64,000 nucleotides of DNA from Dipteris shenzhenensis (lineage: Eukaryota > Polypodiophyta > Polypodiopsida > Gleicheniales). A program made the translations under genes and the position numbers. The stretch lies in the NCBI GenBank assembly GCA_047967505.1, contig CM106539.1, one strand, 5' to 3'. Positions 45,110 through 56,660 of this stretch are shown here, piece after piece; positions within the stretch are counted from its first letter, which is position 1, and each line of letters starts with the position of its first letter. The notes beneath the pieces are model-generated. The model worked only from the letters and a program-made list of their open reading frames with translations, had not been told where the DNA came from and did no database searches.

Positions 45110-45713
45110 ATGGCATCCTCTACAGGTATTGCTCTCCCTTCCTCCTCTTCTACTCCTCCTTTCATCCCTAACTTTGGAGAATCCGGGAAGCTGGATGGGA
45201 CGAATCCAATCTGAAAGGATCTGTAGAAGACATACAACACATCACATATTCTCTCTCTCTCTCTCTCTCTCAATCGGCTCTTCAACTTGAGCATGGATGA
45301 GGGGGATAAGGTACATGACTACTTGACGAAAGTCAAGGTGGTGCGAGTTCAACTTGCCCCGGTTGATCAGAAGTATGACTCAAGTGAGCTAGTACTGCTA
45401 ACACTTGGGATACTCCCACGGAGCTTCAAGGTTTTTGTAACCACTTTTACAGCAGGAGAGAGGACCAAGACTCTTACGTTCGAAGAGCTTGGACCCTTGT
45501 TGCTGCAGGAGGAGGCTTGGGAGAAGTGGTTGAACAAAGAAGATGACAAGGCACTCTTGGTGAAAGACAAACCTAGCAAGGGAAAGTCTAAGGATTCCAA
45601 AGGCAAAGCAGAAGATGCAGAGAAGAAGAAGAAAGTCAAGTGCTTCTACTGTGAGAAGCTTGGCCATTATGCTAAAGATTGTTGCCAGAAGAAGGCCCAT
45701 GAAAATATTGATG
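45110..45713 (+). pseudogene. copia gag fragment with internal deletion
   Basis: ATG 45110 opens MASSTGIALPSSSSTPPFIP and reaches FGESGKLDGTNP, a copia gag N-terminus, then stops. A CT run (45250-45277) sits where the gag middle should be. From 45287 a clean frame continues with DEGDKVHDYLTKVKVVRVQL, FEELGPLLLQEEAWEK, a Lys-rich stretch, and a CCHC knuckle CFYCEKLGHYAKDC. At 45714 the frame passes abruptly into antisense gypsy gag DNA. No LTR for this fragment was identified. Confidence 0.82.
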
Positions 45714-46140
45714 CAATGGAGCACCTTGTGCATTGGGCATTACTGAGGGCTGTCCATTCAGTGGCATCAAAGCAAGTGACTGTTTTTGGACCCCACTGGG
45801 CTCTCTTGCATGAGAATGCCTCTTTCTCTACTTAGATCTCAAAAGAGCATGCATAAACTCAAGAAACTGTGTGAGTGTTGCCACTCTACTCATCAACTAT
45901 GCCTTGAACAAAGCATCGACGTCCTCTGCATCCTCAGCCTCTTTTGACTTTTAGACTGAGAGGCACTCACACCAAAAGGATTTACTGCTTGCTGTGCCTC
46001 AACATTCTGATCATCCAAAGAGGCTCCCTCATGCATAGATTGCTCATCTTTCTTATCCTGAGAGGACTGCACTTCCATATCCCAATCTCCATCAGTGCAA
46101 GACATATTTGCTGAGTTCTCCTTACTGTAATCCAATTACA
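45714..46140 (-). pseudogene. gypsy-2 gag N-terminus, detached copy
   Basis: Duplicates 49371-49690 and extends further to the gag N-terminus. The minus frame 46135-45893 reads ENSANMSCTDGDWDMEVQSS, then EAQQAVNPFGVSASQSKSQK. It sits head to tail with the copia gag end at 45713. Confidence 0.75.
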
Positions 46141-46979
46141 ATAGGCAGTACTTCACCAGAGACAACCACAAGCTCACCTCCTTAAAGAAGATGGTGATGT
46201 CCCAGCAATGGAACCATGAAACCGGCCTCAAGGCCAACAAGAGGGCAACTAACCAACCGATGCTTTTACATTAATAATACTCAGCAAATATTTCAAATAG
46301 AAATTGGGAGCTAGAGTGCTCCTACCCAAGAATAAGGACACAGATTGGCCCCAAACCTTGGCGCCCCTTTTGGTATTTCTTTATTATTTGGAAGACCCTG
46401 AAAAGGATTACACAGTAGTCACAAATCCTCTAGCATTAAGAGCACCCCACATTCCATTAGGCATCAATGCCCCTTTGCCTTGGGCCTGCTAGGCTCTGCC
46501 TTCATCAAGCATTGTAATCTGTCCCAGGCACTTGCATAAGAACCTGGAACCGTTACTAGCAATCAATTCTAGATCACACAGTTCCCTGCCTGCCAACAAA
46601 TGCTCCCGGGACAACTGATGTGCTCAAGCTCGCAGATGAAAGCATAAATGACTATCCGACAACTTCGGTGCATCCATCTAAGCCCATACACGAGATATGG
46701 CATACCGATTGGAGAGTAACCTTTCCACACTGCATTACAGGCAGTTGCCCATGCAACCAAGATCCACTTGCCCATGCATGCAACCCGAGATATTTTCGTA
46801 CAGCCTTGTACATACTTTGCTGTCCGTCCATCCAGCTCTGAAGACCCATACATCAGCCGCACACAGCCTAAAATGCGTACAGTCCTGATCAACCTCAGCG
46901 CCCATACAATCGTACAAATAATCTAGAATCTGTATTACAGGCATGCAACTCCGTACAGCCATACTCAGCGTCCATATGG
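46141..46979. other. unassigned intron sequence
   Basis: No domain recognised. GTACAG/CTGTAC-type words recur at 46800-46990. Overlapping short frames on both strands look random. Confidence 0.4.
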
Positions 46980-49695
46980 TAGCTCCGTACCAGCTGTTCG
47001 TACTCCATCCTTGGAGAGAATGTGTCCCAGAAAGTGAATCTCATGCATTAAAAACTGTCTCTTCTGTGCATTTGCCTATGTTTGCTGAGTTCTGCAAATA
47101 TATTACTAAATGCTTCTTTTTCTCTGCCTCATCTTTTGAGAACACTATCATATCATCAAAGAAAGTGCCCACAAAAGATCTGTACTCTTGAAAGATTCTA
47201 ACCATCACCGGTTAAAGGTGGTAGGAGCATTTGTAAGCCCAAATGGCATAACCAAGAACTCATATAGCCCAAAGCTGGTCTGAAAGTTTTCTTGGACACA
47301 TGCTCTGGGCGAATGCGTATCTGATGTTGCCCACTCTTAAGATCTATGTGGCTGAAGATATCCGATCCCTCCAATTTATCCAAGATATCATAAATTCTTG
47401 GAATGGGAAATCTGTTCTTGATGGTTATCTTATCCAGTGCACGCTAGTCTATGCACATTCTCCATGAATCATCCTTTTTTTGCACTAACAGCACTGGTGA
47501 ACAATAAGGAGATGAACTGGGCTGAATCATCCCCTTCTAAAAGATCCCTCACCTGGCTCATGATCTCTTCCTACTGGGCTGCACTCACCCTATATGGTGG
47601 CTTGTTGTGTGGGCTACTGCCTGGCACTATATTAATCCCATGATCCTCAGGCCTCTCAGGTGGAAGTTTCCCTGGCAAAGAGTTAGACACTCTCCAAACT
47701 GGTTAAGGAAATCTGCTCACTCTTTTCCCAGCTTAGAGACAATAAATTTTGGATTGTTAGACTTAATATCCTTTGCAAAAACTAAATACGCACAAATATG
47801 GTGTTTCATTATTGAGCAAATAGCTGAAGTAGATACAACAGGGACTGAGTCTCCCTTAAGTTTGATATCTAATACATGTGTCTTCCCTCTAAACTCCTCG
47901 CTGTCCACAAAGCTCTGAATGTGCAAATGGAGCTTTCGAATGATAGAGGTGACCGGAGTGCTAGACTGAGGACAAGCCAAGCCTCTTCTGCATGGATTTA
48001 AAGTTTGCGTGCTAATGCCGGAGAGAGAAAGTCTGCATGAGCCCTTGGGTCAAAGAAGATTAATGACATTTGATCTCTCACTTGGCCCCATGCCTTGCAT
48101 AACTTCCTAGCATCCCCATTGTGCTGCTCGCTGATAACATCAGGCATCAATCTTGCAGAGGGCTTAGGCTTCTTGGCTTTCTGCTCATCCCTATCATCCA
48201 TTTTTCCTTTGTGCTTATGATTTGGGCATTCCCGTGCCACGTGCCCCTCTTCCTTGCAGTGGAAGCATATATCTTGCAGCTTTCTTTTCTCAATGTGACA
48301 GCCAATCAGAACCTTGTCTACCATGCTTCTTCCCTTTATTGAATGGAGACTTGGAAGCATTCCATGGCTTCCCTGCTTTCTTAAACCTGTCAGCTTATTG
48401 CTCTTGTGACCGCTGGTCTTTCTAAGCAACAATGCATCAGCTGTAGTTGCATTTTCAATTAGCTGAGACATGCTCGCTACCCTTGTCTTTTGTGCAGTAG
48501 TCTCTAATTTCTTGGGGCAGCCCACAACATTATTTTTCAATTTGCTCTGACAAAGGCACATGCCCAATAAGAGCTAACCGGTAATAGGGCTTCCCAAAAC
48601 TTTTTATTATACTCTTCTAAGTTATGACAGTTGGTTTCATCCAACTTCCACCTCAAATGTAGTGGTCAGGCAAGTAGCTAAGAATACCTGTTTGAACTGA
48701 ACCTAGCTGGTTGGTGCTTTGTTCTGTAGCAACAAATTGGTTCACCACTGTAAAGCATTTCCCTTCATAAAGGTGGCTGCCTTACGCTCTTAGAGGACTC
48801 AGTGAAGTTTCCCACTGAAAAGGCTGTATCAAACTGTTGCACAAAGCCTTCAGCCTATCTTAAGCCCCATTGAACCTCTCAAACTTCACTGCTTCCCCAC
48901 CTTCCTTGTAATCCTTTGCCTTTCCTTTGGGTGTCAAATTGTCATAAACAGGTGGCTGCAAAGATGGAGGATGCATAGCATTACATCCATCTTGTCCTGC
49001 ACTACCACTACCCATTGGAAGGTTTGCCAAACCAGCCCTAGGCATTTCAAACATATTCATGGGAGCTCTAAAATTACCTTGAATTCCTGGCTGCATGGAA
49101 ATATACCCATACATTATGTTTTTCATTCCGGGCTGCATATCCCCACACATATTCCTTTGCGTACTTTGCATTCCAAGCTGAGAACCCATGGGGTAGTTTC
49201 TAAGCCTTCTAGGATTATCTACAGCTTGACCAGCCATAGCCTAGAACACTGAACCACCACCAAAATACCCTGGATGCAAAAAGGGTTGGGGAGAAGCTTG
49301 CTGCGCCTGATTTGCATTCTGAAAAATATTCCCTTGGCCATGCATATCCGTACCAGGACCATGAAAAGATTGTTGCAATGGAGCACCATGTGCATTTGGC
49401 ATTACTGAGGGCTGTCCAGTCAATGGCATCAAACCAAGTTACTGGTTTTGGACCGCATTGGGCTCTCTTGCATGAGAATGCCTCTTTCTCTCGTTAGACC
49501 TCAAAGGAGCATGCATAAACTCAAGAAACTGCGTGAGTGTTCCCACTCCACTCATCAACTGTGCCTTAAACAAAGCATCGGCATCCTCTGGAGTCTGCAT
49601 CCTCAGCCTCTTTTGACCCTTTAGACTGAGAGGCACTCACACCAAAAGGATTTACTGCTTGCTGTGCCTCAACATTTTATCATCTTGAGAGGCTT
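46980..49695 (-). mobile_element. gypsy-2 gag-pol fragment
   Basis: Minus order from high to low: Met/Gln/Gly-rich gag N-terminal region (49690-48860, ends KEGGEAVKFERFNGA), gag C-terminal part with knuckle CFHCKEEGHVAREC (48567-48180), and protease start LIFFDPRAHADFLSPALA (near 48060-48000, DPRA in place of DSGA). RT pieces follow: PPYRVSAAQ near 47590, [20 protein letters not shown] at 47380, [16 protein letters not shown] near 47240 and FFDDMIVFSK near 47140. Many stops and frame changes. No LTR found. The right edge abuts a copia LTR at 49697. Confidence 0.82.
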
Positions 49696-49696
49696 C

Positions 49697-49981
49697 TGTT
49701 GGGCAAATTGATGTAATTAGGATAGATGCTATGGGACACGTGTGTGTCTATCTAGATTTGATATGACTAAGTCACGGACCGTGGAGTAATTGGGTAGGTG
49801 GCTAAGGCAATTGAGACGATCTCATCCATGAGGTCAAGATCTATTGTACTTGACTAAATAAGGCTCTCTTTGTTCATGAAATATAGTGTGTAGTTTTGTC
49901 TGTCTTTGAGCTCTCGCTTTCATACAGCCATGCTTCATTTCTACACTCGCTAGCTCAGCTCTCCTGTCTATTTTGCCTTCA
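49697..49981 (+). repeat. copia-3 5' LTR (285 bp)
   Basis: Starts TGTTGGGCAAATTGATG and ends TTTGCCTTCA, two bases before a primer site. TAAATAAGGC near 49853-49862 resembles a TATA region. No matching 3' LTR was found in the window. Confidence 0.8.
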
Positions 49982-49983
49982 AT

Positions 49984-49996
49984 TGGTATCAGAGCC
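49984..49996 (+). promoter_or_regulatory. copia-3 primer binding site
   Basis: TGGTATCAGAGCC, an exact tRNA-iMet primer consensus. Confidence 0.92.
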
Positions 49997-50499
49997 TTGG
50001 TTACCTTCTTCTACCTCATCTAGTTCTTGAATTGGAGTTTGTCTGCCTGAGCTTCTAGCTTGCCATAGGACCTTTGTTTCTACCAGCTGCGTGCTCTTGT
50101 TCAGTCAGCCAAAATCTCCCCACAAGATTTGCACGTTTACCTCTCTTTCACCTTGAAATGTCCTTTATTGAACTACCTTAGGAGATTCGTGAATCTTCTA
50201 GCATCACTTGCTCTCCCTTTTGTGGTTTTTTCTACCCTCTATGGATTGTTAAGAGTGGAATATGTCAAACTCTTCTTGTGTGAAGCATGTCTACCCTTGT
50301 CACGACGCTTGAACCTCTCGGCCCATCATCTGCAAAAATAGCAACGTTTGATTTTTGAGATCGCGTTGCTCATGTCCATCTACTACTCAATTTTGTTTAC
50401 TTCTACATGAGATTTGCCTATCAAATCTATCGTTGTTTTACTTCTACATAGAATCTGTGCTGCCATACTCTTGCTCTATTTCAACATAAATTATGATCT

Positions 50500-51490
50500 C
50501 GTCCTCCTCATGGGATTGAAGCAACAAGCTTCAAAAGCTTGGCAACGAAATACGGTGAGCCCTGTGTAAAAGAAATCCTGACAAGGTACACCACATAGTA
50601 AAAGCCAGCAGGATTTTCCCATTTTGGTAGATTTTCCAATGGAATGGTTGAAACAATGATACCAAGAGTTTGGGCATCCATTATTTGAATCACAAAAGAG
50701 CTAGAGTATTCTGTTGGCGATGTTAGGAGTTCTTGGATTGTCTTTTGTTCGACTTTGTAATGTTCTAGATAGTCTCCGTGTGGTGGTTTGCATGGTTGTT
50801 TATAACAACAAAAATAAAAGGAAATTTGTATTCTCTCTACTCTGCCATTTTGAAGAGTCTCTCCCACTAGGCCAAGTGGGGTAAATTGAGAGTGAACTCT
50901 AGATGTTTGCATGTTATACTAGTTAAATTTCATCTTTGAAAAGAATTGGACATTGTCTTGAGAACACTGTCAACGGTAAGACCTTCCTTTAACCCTATCA
51001 TGGGCACTTTAATGAAGGTGGATAAGTTGATGGAAATGCGTTCCATACGTTGCAGACGAAAGTAAAATTTATCCTTACGAAGAAGGACTTTGGAGTATTG
51101 CAAATGGGAAAGAGAAGTAGTCATTAATGAGGGATGTTGAAGCCACATGGATTGCTAAGATGAGAAAGCTCTTTCTACACCAAAGCTCATGGATATTGTT
51201 GGATCACTCATGGAGGAAGAAAAGAAGATCAAGCAATGGCAAGGATATCATTATAATGAAGCTTATTTCACCAAGAAGACATTCAAAAGATCAACATCGA
51301 AGACCTTCTCCAAGAATAAAAGCAAGTGTCATTTTTGTGGAAACTAGGTCACTTTGAGAAGGACTGCTTCACTAAGAAAAGGCTTTCTACAAATCTCGTC
51401 AAAGAGGGTGAAGATGAAGAAGAAACGAAAGGTGTTGAGACCATAGAGGAGGCCAATTTTGTCGAACATGAATGGGCTTTTTAAAGCTTA
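50500..51490 (+). pseudogene. copia-3 gag remnant, possibly partly inverted
   Basis: On the plus strand about 51150-51484 reads PKLMDIVGSLMEEEKKIKQW, then a knuckle CHFCGN(stop)GHFEKDC and an acidic end (VKEGEDEEETKGVE, FVEHEWAF) followed by a stop. This is a copia gag C-terminus with one in-frame TAG. The gag-like middle (MERISINLSTFIKVPMIGL, EGLTVDSVLKTMSNSFQRF) is found on the minus strand at 50930-51148, opposite to the C-terminus. The minus frame 50508-50912 (134 residues) has no recognisable motif. Confidence 0.6.
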
Positions 51491-52828
51491 GTGTGTCGGA
51501 AAAAGGGTTCTTTGCCTCGGGAAGTCCCCTAGAATGATTGTATTTGCTTTGAGTATGAGTGTGAGTTTGTCTTGTTTTGAGTAATTCATAGTGTCTGTGG
51601 CTACTCCTAGTCATTTTACCGACTTGTGCTTTAGACAAACTTAAAAACAAGGAGACTTGTTTTGTTATACTCAAGTCGAGGTAACATGACCTCGGAAGGG
51701 TTAGTAGACATTTTCTTTTAGAGGACCGACTTTTATATTGTATTTTGTTGTGTTTCAAGTAAGGTTTAAGGAATCAATGTCAAGGTCCTTGGTGAGGGTG
51801 ACACGGCACAGATTAGACGAATCTCAGGTTGAGGACCTAGGTGTACCTAAATGTGTAAATTGCCAAAGGGGCAAATGGAAATAATGTTATCCCAAGAGAG
51901 GGGTAAAAAAAGGGTGCATGGTAGGGGCTTCCAATTAGGACATGTGGCATCCAGATTCGTCTAGGTAGATGAGGGCTTTGGAAAAGCTAAGCTGGTGCGA
52001 AATCATACGTAATGATTTTGAGTAGGCTTTACCAGAGGTTGGCTAGGTGGAAAGATATTGTGCCTATGCTCGTGATTTTGACAGGAAGTTTTGGTGCTAG
52101 TAGTTGAGTCGTATCATGTTTGCTTTTACTCCATGTAGTGTGATGGTCTGTTTAAGCAGGCAGTATGGAAGTCTTTTTGTACGGTTGGTTGTGATAGTAG
52201 GCACGAGTGTAAAAAATATGGAAGTGTTGATTCCTATCCTTGTTATACCTCCTTTGTATAGTAATAGAAACAATTATGTGGGCCTTGAACCTTCCTACCA
52301 GTTCAACAACATCAGTCTTGTCCATCAGCTCAAATATTTCAAAATGTGTTCTCCGATTCAGCTACATCTATAGAAGGTAAGAAATCACAGACTTTTGGGT
52401 GTGAGCAAGGATGATGAACTTCTGACCATGAGACTCGTTGGAAAAGCCACCAAAAGACTCAGAAGTACCCCAAGGGTCTAATTTCTCGAATTGCTATTTT
52501 TGCTTACCACGATCCAATAATTATGTAGGCCTTGGATTTTTACCAAAATGGTACGAATGAAATCAGAAGATGGGGAACAATATTCTCTCTATGAACAGCC
52601 CTGATTCTTTCATTTTCAAGAGTACTTATAAAATCAAAGTAGGATGTGAGAATTAGAGCTTATATGACAATTAATGCTTAGATGGGGACAATCACCTAGA
52701 GAACAAGTCATCTTCCCATTTGCCAGTCCCTCAAGCTCTCCCATACACATGGCATCTCTCCTCCATCCTTTCCATTCAGCTTTACACCATGAGGCTCTTC
52801 CCCTCCCTCTTTCCTAAGCACCTATGCA
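51491..52828. other. unassigned intron sequence
   Basis: No coding domain, LTR pair or RNA gene seen. A purine-rich run (GGGGTAAAAAAAGGG) is at about 51901-51915. Confidence 0.4.
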
Positions 52829-52943
52829 CTACCCTTGCCACTCAACCCGAGAATCAAGCTTGCCTAGCTCTACGCCTCCCCAGGGTACCTGAGCTAGTCT
52901 TGTGTACCCAGTACATGTCAGATACCAATCCGTGCACATGACA
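52829..52943 (-). repeat. gypsy-3 3' LTR remnant
   Basis: Matches 58665-58782 (ACCCTTGCCACTCAACCCGA, GAATCAAGC, GTGCACATGACA). The other 415 bp of the LTR is absent. Confidence 0.85.
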
Positions 52944-52956
52944 TACTTCCCCTCCT

Positions 52957-53680
52957 CTAAGAACTCACTCTTGAGCTCGCTAAAAAACCCGGGAAGGTTG
53001 TCTGGAGGTTCTGTAATGTCTCCCATGTTGCATCCTCCTCAACACGATCCTTCCACTTGATCTTGTATTCCGTGATAGTTCTATTACGAATCTGTCTATC
53101 ACGAAATTCAAGAATAGTTTGAGGTTCGTGTGGAATAAAAGTCAAATCTATAACTTCTATTATTTCTTGAGGAGAAACAAGTTGATCATCCACACCCAGT
53201 AACTCTTTCAGTTTGTTGACATGAAATACTGGATGTACTTTAACATCAGGAGGCAATTATAGTCTATCTGCAACTGGTCCAATTCTTTTAATAACCTTGA
53301 ATGGACCACAGTACCTGGGGGATAACTTCGGAACCAAACCAATACTTAGGCTCTTGGATTCCTTGGGAATACGCAAATATACCATCGTTCCTTCAGAGAA
53401 CTCTCTAGGTGAACGATGTTTATTAGCATAAAATCTGTCGCGATCTTGGGCACTTCTAATAGACTCCTTGGCAAACTACAACATTTCTTGCATGTCTTGC
53501 AAGAATGTCTTTGCAGCATCATTTTGGATTCCCTTTAACCCAACCATAAATGGTGACTTAGGTTGAAACCCGTACATAAGCATAAAAGGAGTAGCGAGTA
53601 CTAGAAGGCTTTGCACTGTTATAAGCAAATTCTATCATAGGTAGATAATCTTCCCATGAAGAAGAAACATGAAGGAGCAA
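52957..53680 (-). pseudogene. gypsy-3 integrase C-terminus and chromodomain
   Basis: Minus frame 53256-52957 starts HPVFHVNKLKELLG and contains EFRDRQIRNRTITEYKIKWK, ATWETLQNLQTTFPGF: a chromodomain marking a chromovirus. Frames at 53680-53560 give SSWEDYLPMIEFAYNSAKPS, the integrase region after the catalytic core, and 53550-53260 the GPY/F region in broken frames. Confidence 0.85.
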
Positions 53681-53689
53681 AGACTTGGC

Positions 53690-54050
53690 AGCCCCCCATC
53701 CATATAAGCAATGATGAAGTGACTGCTCAACAAACGAGCACCTAGGACAAGTGGAGTTTGCTCCGAACTTAGACCTCCACCTGTTCACTGCAATCCCTCC
53801 ATGAATAGAAAGCCAAAAAAATAAAGTGATCCTTCTATTCTTGCGGGATCTCCAGAGCCTCCTCCAAAAGACTCTTTGCAAATCAGCTGAAACCTTATAG
53901 CTCTCCCAATAAGGGGATTTGGAAGGCCTCCAACCTCTACAGCTGATCTAAACCTCCTGGCATTACTTTCCGTAGTGCATGATCTGAGGAACTCATACTT
54001 AGAGTAGTTTCTAACTTCTCAAAAACAAGTGTCCAAAAGTTACTTGTAAA
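53690..54050 (-). mobile_element. LINE zf-RVT fragment inside gypsy-3 integrase
   Basis: The minus strand reads VFWRRLWRSRKNRRITLFFW then LSIHGGIAVNRWRSKFGANS, TCPRCSFVEQSLHHCL. This is the zinc-binding domain found at the C-terminus of plant LINE reverse transcriptases (W..L...K....F.W...HG....W, CPRC, H..C). It lies exactly where the gypsy integrase catalytic core belongs, in the same reading direction, and its frame runs on into gypsy integrase sequence (SSWEDYLPMIEFAYNS). Confidence 0.75.
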
Positions 54051-54059
54051 CTTCGAGTC

Positions 54060-54831
54060 CCTGACACTGACTGTGTTAGAGGGCAAACCATATAGCTTAA
54101 ACTATACCCGGATGTCCAGCACTAGGAGCATCATGACACTCCCAGAGAATCTTGGATCGAAGATCCGAAACATCTGGCACACATATCTTTCCATTCCGGA
54201 ACAACAAGCCGTTCCTTATCATCCATTGATCTCCCGCCACCTATACCGTAGGTGGCACAATCCCTGAGTCTTGGTCAACCGTGGAGCTCCCATCTTGGAC
54301 TTTTTGCCAATAAGAATTGAAATGACTATCAGTTGCGCAAAGCCCTCTCAAGGATTGAAATAGGTTTGAAGATATTTCCGTAGATGACATAGCATTTACA
54401 AACTTGACTCGACTTAAGGCATCCGCCACACTATTCAGCGAACCCTTTCGATAACGTATTTCAAAATCAAAATCTTGCATTAACTCTGCCCATCTAGCCT
54501 TCCATCCCCTCAATTCAGACCCATTACACACATACTTGATTGACTGATGATCGGTCAATACAAGAAACTTCAAACCATACAAGTCGTGTCTCCAAACTTT
54601 TAGAGCATACACAACTGCATAGATTTCTTTCTCTAGGGTGGGCCAACGATATTGGGTGTTGTCTAGCTTCTTACTCTCAAAAGCTACAGGTCTGCCCTCT
54701 TGGAATAAAGCTGCCCCAATCACAAAATCACTCGCATCGGCCTCTAAAACATGAGGCCAGGTAGGATCGGGTAATGCAAGAACGGGTGCTTCCTTGATAG
54801 TTAACTTCAAGGTTTCAAAAGCCTTGTTCAA
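54060..54831 (-). pseudogene. gypsy-3 RNase H and integrase N-terminus
   Basis: Minus frame 54831-54241 has RNase H motifs LEADASDFVIGAALFQEGRP, YRWPTLEKEIYAVVYALKVW, VLTDHQSIKYV and FEIRYRKGSLNSVADALSR. The integrase N-terminus (RNGLLFRNGKICVPDVSDLR, ECHDAPSAGHPGI) follows in another frame until about 54080. Confidence 0.9.
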
Positions 54832-54840
54832 TGCATCATT

Positions 54841-55767
54841 CTAAGAGATCGGCTGGGTAGACCTGCACCCACGACCTTTCAATATGTTTGTCAAGGGTGC
54901 CGTGATGTGTGAATAATCACGCACAGACTTCTGTAGAAATACCGTGAATCCTAGGAAAGAACGAAGTTGTTTCATAGTCTGAGGGATAGGCCATTCTAAA
55001 ACCTTCTGGATACGATCCAGATCAATGCTAATACCTTTAGAAGAAATCTTGTGTCCTAAGTAAATGATCTCCTTCATAAAGAAGTCACATTTACTCATCT
55101 TGGCATAAAGTTTATGCTGTCTTAGTATAACTAAGACAATTCGGAGGTGTCCAATGTGATCCTCTAGCGTTCGGCTATATACCAAGATGTCGTCTAAGAA
55201 CACGACAACGAATTTGCCCTGAAAATCCCGGAACAAATCATTCATCATTTGTTGGAAGGTGGTAGGAGCATTGGTCAAACCAAAAGGTAATACGAGAAAC
55301 TCTTAGTGGCCATACCTAGTTCGGAATGTGGTTCTATCTATGTGTTTAGCATAGATACGGATTTGGTGATAACCCGTACGCAAATCAATTTTAGTGAAAT
55401 ACTTCGCTCCGGCAAAACGGTCTATCAAATAATCGGAACGAGAAAGAGGGTATCGATTCTTAATTGTCACTTTATTCAATCGTTTATAATCTATACACAT
55501 TCTCCACGAATTATCTTTCTTCTTTCTTAAGAGGACAGGTGCTTCCCAAGGTGATTTACTTAGGCAGATATAGCACATATTCAGATAATCTTGTAGCTGT
55601 GAAGCTAACTCATCCTCCTTAAGCTGGCTCATCCTATAAGGTGGCACACTAATAGGTTGAGCCCGAGGTACTAAATCTATGCGATGGTCTATTGTCTGTT
55701 CTGGAGGTAAACCTTTCGGTAGTTGAGCAGGGAATACATCCATGAAAGCATCCAACAATGTTCTCAA
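54841..55767 (-). pseudogene. gypsy-3 reverse transcriptase
   Basis: Frame 55767-55303 contains [40 protein letters not shown] and [19 protein letters not shown]; it stops at 55303. The next frame, 55278-54841, contains TNAPTTFQQMMNDLFRDF, the active site VVVFLDDILVYSRT and LRSFLGFTVFLQKSVRDYSH. One stop and one frame change separate it from RNase H. Confidence 0.92.
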
Positions 55768-55926
55768 TTCACGGTGTTAAAACACACTTAAATTATTCTT
55801 GTAACAGAGACAACAAATGAAGAAAGCGGAATCAAAACACACTGATACACATCATAATGAGAAGTGTTTAATATATTCCGAAGCTGCATTGCAGATAGAA
55901 TAGGTCCTTGAGAAGAGGGAATATTA

Positions 55927-56124
55927 TCACACTGAATACAAAATTGGATGTTCCTTCCATCCAATCTGATTAGCGTGGGTTTTAAACCACTCTATTTCGA
56001 TTAAGAAGTCCACATGCTCCAAGTGCATGACATAGCACGTAAGAGCAGCTGTGTAGTCTTGAATCCGGATAGAAAGCGCTTCAATCTTGCAATCACAAAA
56101 CTGCTTCCTAGCTGGAAGCTGCAC
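55927..56124 (-). pseudogene. gypsy-3 protease C-terminal part
   Basis: Minus frame LPARKQFCDCKIEALSIRIQ, VMHLEHVDFLIEIEWFKTHA. This is the segment between protease and RT in gypsy elements (DFLIGIEWL-type motif). Its N-terminal continuation lies inverted in 56125-56660. Confidence 0.75.
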
Positions 56125-56660
56125 CTCGTAGGTGTGGCCAGCGCAAAGGGAACCACAGTTGCCGACACGGATGGGAAGAACAAGAGGAAGTTCTTCCAGT
56201 CTATCACTGGTATCGGGGAGTCAAAGTCTTTAGACAATGCCTCCAAGAAACATTTGACTCAGGCGAAGAATGGTCGTGCCCGTTTCCTTCGTACCTTGAA
56301 GCTAAAGAAAGGAGGACGTTGCTTCATATGCGAGGAGCGGATCCACACTAGGGATGATTGTCCTAAGCACAAGAACCAAAAGCAAGCATCGGGACCGAAG
56401 CTCCATGCGGGTCGAAGAACCAAAGCTAAGGGAGCTAATCAAGTTTTGATGACAGGTATTTCTGTAAATGTCATTACCTGCCTACTTTCTTGTAATTGTA
56501 CTTTTAATAATTCGTATTTGGTTCCCATGATCTTTTTGGAGTTTATGGAGAAGTTAGGGACCAAAGAGTTCACATTCTCTTTGACTCGGATAGCTCTCAC
56601 AACTTTGTTAATTACAAACTTATGCAGAATATGGGAGTGTCCACGATACCTAGCGATTTG
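56125..56660 (+). pseudogene. inverted gypsy-3 segment: gag end, zinc knuckle, protease start
   Basis: On the plus strand, opposite to the rest of the element, about 56130-56445 encodes a basic gag end (KNKRKFFQSITGIG, KNGRARFLRTLKLKKGGR) and the knuckle CFICEERIHTRDDC (Gly before His replaced by Ile). Near 56570-56650 is a protease start reading LFDSDSSHNFVNYKLMQNMG (DSDS for DSGA). This is the piece missing from the minus-strand order between gag (from 56670) and protease C-terminus (to 56124), so an inversion of about 0.54 kb explains it. Confidence 0.8.
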
